Below, piece after piece: positions 41,447-44,554 of a stretch of 44,554 nucleotides of DNA. Made by a program: the position numbers and the translations under genes. Every line of letters starts with the position of its first letter. Within the stretch, counting starts at the first letter, position 1. Origin of the DNA: Peptococcaceae bacterium BICA1-7 (GTDB lineage: Bacteria > Bacillota > Desulfotomaculia > Desulfotomaculales > Desulfocucumaceae); assembly GCA_000802095.1 (NCBI GenBank), contig JUEB01000032.1:1-44554 (forward strand). The letters run 5' to 3'. Under the pieces are notes generated by a model. The model was not told where the DNA came from and did no database searches. It was given only the letters and a program-made list of their open reading frames with translations.

Positions 41447-43480
41447 ATGAAGAAAAAAGTCATTTTTAAGAAACATAGGAGGAGTAAGTTTACAGCTGTA
41501 TTATTATCTTTCATCTTAGTGTTTACATCACTTGTTACTGTAGTATTACCAGTTAGTGCAAGCCCATTTGAACCAATCTTGGCAGGAAACATCACACTCA
41601 ATGCAAACTCTAACGCAGTCGTAGGGGTATATGCGAACAATATTCCTATGCCTGGTTTGGCGGGGTACGATTTCGATATTAATTACGACCCTTCTAAGAT
41701 TCAAATTTTGGGCATTACACGAAGTTCGTCCTTTTTGCCGCCAACTCCAGAATTCGGAGTCAGCGACCCGAATCCATCTCCAGACCTGGGCAAGTTAACG
41801 GTGGTGTCTGCAAGTTCAAGCGGTAAGGAAGGGGATTTTAAACTATTTAATGTCAAAATTAAAGCACTAGAAACCTTAACGAATGTATGTCCTTTGACAA
41901 TTACCGTGAAAGATTTTTGTGACCCTAATCTAGTCAACCTATTACCTACCCTTGAAGTTACAGAGATTCCAGATGAGCCTGATGTCAGTGCTGATGATCA
42001 GAATAACCAGATTATTGGGCTTGCTGCAGGAATGGAATATTCACTAGATGATTCCGCTTTTACTCTGTATGACTCAGGTAATTTACCAACTCTTAGCGGT
42101 AAACACACAGTGTTTGTTCGCTGGGCCGCTACAACTGCCTCCCCTCCAGGGGCTGAAAAGATGTTAAAATTTACAGATTCAAATCAGGTAGAGACACCCT
42201 ATGTTTTGGTTAATGGTGTGAAGTATTATTGTATTGATGGTGTATCTACTCCTTTAAACGTGCCTCAAGGTGTCCCAGTCTTTTTGGCATCCGCCACTGG
42301 CAGCGATGTTTCCTTTTATTACACAACAGATGGAAGTACCCCAACAACAGAAAGTACTTCATATAGTTCCGCAAATGGGATCACCAATTTACCTGCGGGA
42401 GCAACAACTCTCAAAGTGTTGGGTACAAAAAATTATCTGGTAAATAGTGAGATAGCTACTTTTCTGGTGACTGTTTCTCAAACAATAAGTACAGCGCCCA
42501 CAGTAGAGCAGATTGTCGTACAAAATAATCCTACTGGAATGAACGACACTGTCACCGTACAGAACCTGCACGGTGGAGATATCGTAAAAGTCTATGCAGA
42601 TGCTGCTACACAGACCGTCTTAGGAACAGCGACACTTCCAGAAGTTCAGTCGACCGGCTCTGTAACAGTAGATATTCCCCAGCTAGGAACCACGGCGGGT
42701 ACGGTCTATGTTAGTGTAACGAGTCTTGGAATGATGGAGAGTTCGCGTACGGCTGTAAACTATTCTGCTGAGGTGGTCAGCAACCCGTTAAATGTAGTGA
42801 TTGGAAATGCAAGTGGGGCAGCTGGTCAAAATGTAACCGTAAATATTAGCCTCAATAACGTCGCTGGCAATGTGGGTCTTGGTATTGTTACTGCAAATCT
42901 GACGGTTAATTATGATCCGGTAATTTTTGAGCTTATTTCGATAGACCGTGGTACAGGAGTTTCCGAAAATGCTACATTTTCGACCAATCCTACAAATTCC
43001 GAAATAACTAGTAATGGTGCGAACCCTGGTGATATTGTATTCATTGAAAATGATCAAACGCAGAATGACTACTTAATAACCACGGATGGAATATTTGCCT
43101 CAATTGTATTTAAGATAAAAGACACAACTGGGGAGGGAACATATCCCATTACCTTTTCTGCCGTACCAACGGATAATTCTTTGACAAAACTAACGGGGGA
43201 GACCAATCCTGTTGATGATATAACTGGTTTTGGTTTAGTCTCTGGATCAGTCGACGTTGTGAATTGGCTATACGGCGATCTTAATGGCTCTAGTACGATA
43301 AATTCAACGGACTTGGCTTATTTACAATCATATTTATTGAAAAAGATTTCTCAGTTTCCTAACGGTGTCCCTTTGCAAGCAGCAGATTTAAATGCTTCCG
43401 GTGGGATTAATTCTACGGATTTGGCCTACCTCCAGTCTTATCTTCTGAAAAAGATCTCGAAGTTTCCAGCACAAAACTAA
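41447..43480 (+). CDS. Scaffoldin-like protein: two cohesins and a type I dockerin
   Basis: AGGAGGTGA (41427-41435) precedes the ATG by eleven bases. A signal peptide ends near VSAS (about residue 31). A cohesin domain spans about 33-185 (GYDFDINYDPSKIQILGI is the typical YDP strand). Next come a surface-protein domain of the SADDxNNxIxGL type (about 188-245), a chitobiase-C-like domain (about 275-345), an Ig-like domain (about 350-445) and a second cohesin (about 447-603; NLTVNYDPVIFELISI). The C-terminal dockerin (about 606-677) has two complete calcium loops, D-L-N-G-S...D and D-L-N-A-S...D, each with Ser-Thr at positions 10-11. No enzyme or wall-anchor domain is present. It should bind dockerins through its cohesins and dock onto another cohesin protein, possibly the next gene's product, whose start lies 22 bases after this stop. 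Confidence 0.93.
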   Translation: MKKKVIFKKHRRSKFTAVLLSFILVFTSLVTVVLPVSASPFEPILAGNITLNANSNAVVGVYANNIPMPGLAGYDFDINYDPSKIQILGITRSSSFLPPTPEFGVSDPNPSPDLGKLTVVSASSSGKEGDFKLFNVKIKALETLTNVCPLTITVKDFCDPNLVNLLPTLEVTEIPDEPDVSADDQNNQIIGLAAGMEYSLDDSAFTLYDSGNLPTLSGKHTVFVRWAATTASPPGAEKMLKFTDSNQVETPYVLVNGVKYYCIDGVSTPLNVPQGVPVFLASATGSDVSFYYTTDGSTPTTESTSYSSANGITNLPAGATTLKVLGTKNYLVNSEIATFLVTVSQTISTAPTVEQIVVQNNPTGMNDTVTVQNLHGGDIVKVYADAATQTVLGTATLPEVQSTGSVTVDIPQLGTTAGTVYVSVTSLGMMESSRTAVNYSAEVVSNPLNVVIGNASGAAGQNVTVNISLNNVAGNVGLGIVTANLTVNYDPVIFELISIDRGTGVSENATFSTNPTNSEITSNGANPGDIVFIENDQTQNDYLITTDGIFASIVFKIKDTTGEGTYPITFSAVPTDNSLTKLTGETNPVDDITGFGLVSGSVDVVNWLYGDLNGSSTINSTDLAYLQSYLLKKISQFPNGVPLQAADLNASGGINSTDLAYLQSYLLKKISKFPAQN

Positions 43481-43502
43481 ATATACAAAGGAGAATGAAT
43501 AG

Positions 43503-44554
43503 ATGTTTATAAGGCAAAAACTAAAAAACAAAAGATTAGCATTAATTATGATGGCGTTTCTTTTGCTTATGACAATTTTCCCAGCTCAAAGTTTGGTTGC
43601 CAGTACTCCCCTAACTGTTTCTTTTAGTAGTCCCAGTGGACAGGTTGGAGAGACGATCTCTATTGATTTAAAGCTTGGAAATGTTACTGAAAACGCTGAG
43701 GTTGGTATTTGTACCTCAAATTTAACGATCAATTATGACAACACAATACTTCAGCTGGTTTCGATCACTAGAGGTTCAATTATACCAGCAGATGCAACGT
43801 TTTCTTCAAATCCAACAAATGCAGATATTACTAATAAAAATGCAAATCCCGGGCAAATCGTGTTTGTAAATAATGATTCTACACAAGCGGAAAATCTTAT
43901 AACTAATGATGGAACGTATGCTACAATTGTCTTTAAAATTAATGAGGATCCAGCAAATGGAATAACTCCGATTACATTTTCCTCCGTCGGAACGGATAAT
44001 TCTTTCACTAAAATATTAGAAGATTTACTCCTTCCGGATGACATTCTAGGTTTTGAGTTGATCCCAGGGTCTATAACCGTAGAATCACCAATTCCACCAG
44101 CCCCAGCAGCTCCAACTGCACCGGTCCAAGATGATGAAAACAATACCTTTGGTTGGACGAACGTAGAGGGATATACTGAAGCCTCTGATTATGAGTATAG
44201 CGTTGATGGAGGAACCACTTGGGTAACCTGTACAGCGAATCCACAAAGCTTACCAAACGAAGCCTATGCAATAGGTGACGTAAAAGTACGAGTAAAAGCT
44301 GACGGCTCAACGCAGCGCCCAGCAGGAGAGATCCTTAGCTCAACTGCAGCCTACACAGTCAACGTAGTAATTCCACCAGCCCCAGCAGCTCCAACTGCAC
44401 CGGTCCAAGATGATGAAAACAATACCTTTGGTTGGACGAACGTAGAGGGATATACTGAAGCCTCTGATTATGAGTATAGCGTTGATGGAGGAACCACTTG
44501 GGTAACCTGTACAGCGAATCCACAAAGCTTACCAAACGAAGCCTATGCAATAGG
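43503..44554 (+). CDS. Secreted cohesin protein with perfect tandem repeat domains (3' partial)
   Basis: AAAGGAG (43487-43493) lies nine bases before the ATG at 43503. An earlier ATG at 43495 runs into a stop after five codons. The frame stays open to the window edge (350 codons). A signal peptide (core about 13-26, cut near LVAS) is followed by a cohesin domain (about 36-195). This is clearly related to the second cohesin of the preceding protein: NLTINYD against NLTVNYD, ATFSSNPTNADIT against ATFSTNPTNSEIT, and matching GTDNSFTK/PTDNSLTK and DDILGF/DDITGF motifs. From about residue 197, 93-residue repeats begin with a Pro/Ala-rich linker and contain YEYSVDGGTTW. The 22-base gap makes it the second gene of an operon with the scaffoldin-like gene. 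Its missing C-terminus is where a wall anchor would be expected (inference). Confidence 0.92.
   Translation, partial: MFIRQKLKNKRLALIMMAFLLLMTIFPAQSLVASTPLTVSFSSPSGQVGETISIDLKLGNVTENAEVGICTSNLTINYDNTILQLVSITRGSIIPADATFSSNPTNADITNKNANPGQIVFVNNDSTQAENLITNDGTYATIVFKINEDPANGITPITFSSVGTDNSFTKILEDLLLPDDILGFELIPGSITVESPIPPAPAAPTAPVQDDENNTFGWTNVEGYTEASDYEYSVDGGTTWVTCTANPQSLPNEAYAIGDVKVRVKADGSTQRPAGEILSSTAAYTVNVVIPPAPAAPTAPVQDDENNTFGWTNVEGYTEASDYEYSVDGGTTWVTCTANPQSLPNEAYAI
44091..44554 (+). repeat. Perfect 279-bp tandem repeat (93-residue domain)
   Basis: Unit 1 is 44091-44369. Unit 2 starts at 44370 and is cut by the window end after 185 bases. By eye the two are identical across the shared 185 bases, including silent positions. 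This implies recent duplication or ongoing homogenisation. Confidence 0.95.

Noticed and set aside
44091-44554. CRISPR-like or DNA-level regulatory repeat
   Set aside because: The 279-base period is a multiple of three, there are no spacers, and the repeats continue the reading frame of a secreted protein.

Overview
This window is one stretch of a low-to-medium GC Gram-positive (Firmicutes) genome. The best guess is a Desulfosporosinus/Desulfitobacterium-like Peptococcaceae. The guess rests on type-2 cell-wall-binding (CWB2) repeats, strong AGGAGG-type ribosome binding sites, a LuxR-type regulator with twelve membrane segments, and cohesin/dockerin domains. No marker gene confirms the genus. 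Nearly all of the window codes for very large exported surface proteins. There are no RNA genes, CRISPR arrays or insertion sequences that I can see.

Layout. 1-4898 (+) is the 3' part of a surface protein with RTX-like beta-roll repeats and three C-terminal CWB2 repeats. It ends in a strong terminator. 5150-11212 (+) is a 2,020-residue secreted protein: a kelch/quinoprotein-like N-terminal propeller, two chitobiase-C-like domains, a gingipain-like (C25) caspase-fold peptidase domain, seven RCC1 repeats and a C-terminal cohesin-like plus degenerate dockerin-like module. 11385-12887 (-) is a twelve-helix membrane protein with a C-terminal LuxR helix-turn-helix, transcribed divergently from the next gene. 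13227-40982 (+) is a single uninterrupted reading frame of 9,251 codons. It encodes a giant modular fibre (PPC-like, chitobiase-C-like, FN3, Ig-like, PKD, CARDB, macroglobulin-like and carboxypeptidase-regulatory-like domains), with one helical island of about 700 residues near the C-terminus, and it ends in the same C-terminal module as the peptidase protein. 41447-43480 (+) is a small scaffoldin-like protein with two cohesins and a textbook type I dockerin. 43503-end (+) is the start of another cohesin protein that runs into perfect 279-bp tandem repeats and is cut by the window edge.

How the genes may work together (inference). The peptidase protein, the giant fibre and the scaffoldin-like protein have signal peptides but no visible LPXTG, SLH or CWB2 anchor. 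All three carry cohesin-like and dockerin-like ends. This suggests a non-cellulosomal, surface-bound assembly held together by cohesin-dockerin contacts, possibly carrying adhesive and proteolytic modules. No glycoside hydrolase domain is visible in the window. The LuxR-type membrane regulator sits inside the cluster and may control it. The partial last gene, or genes beyond the window, would be expected to supply the cell-wall anchor.
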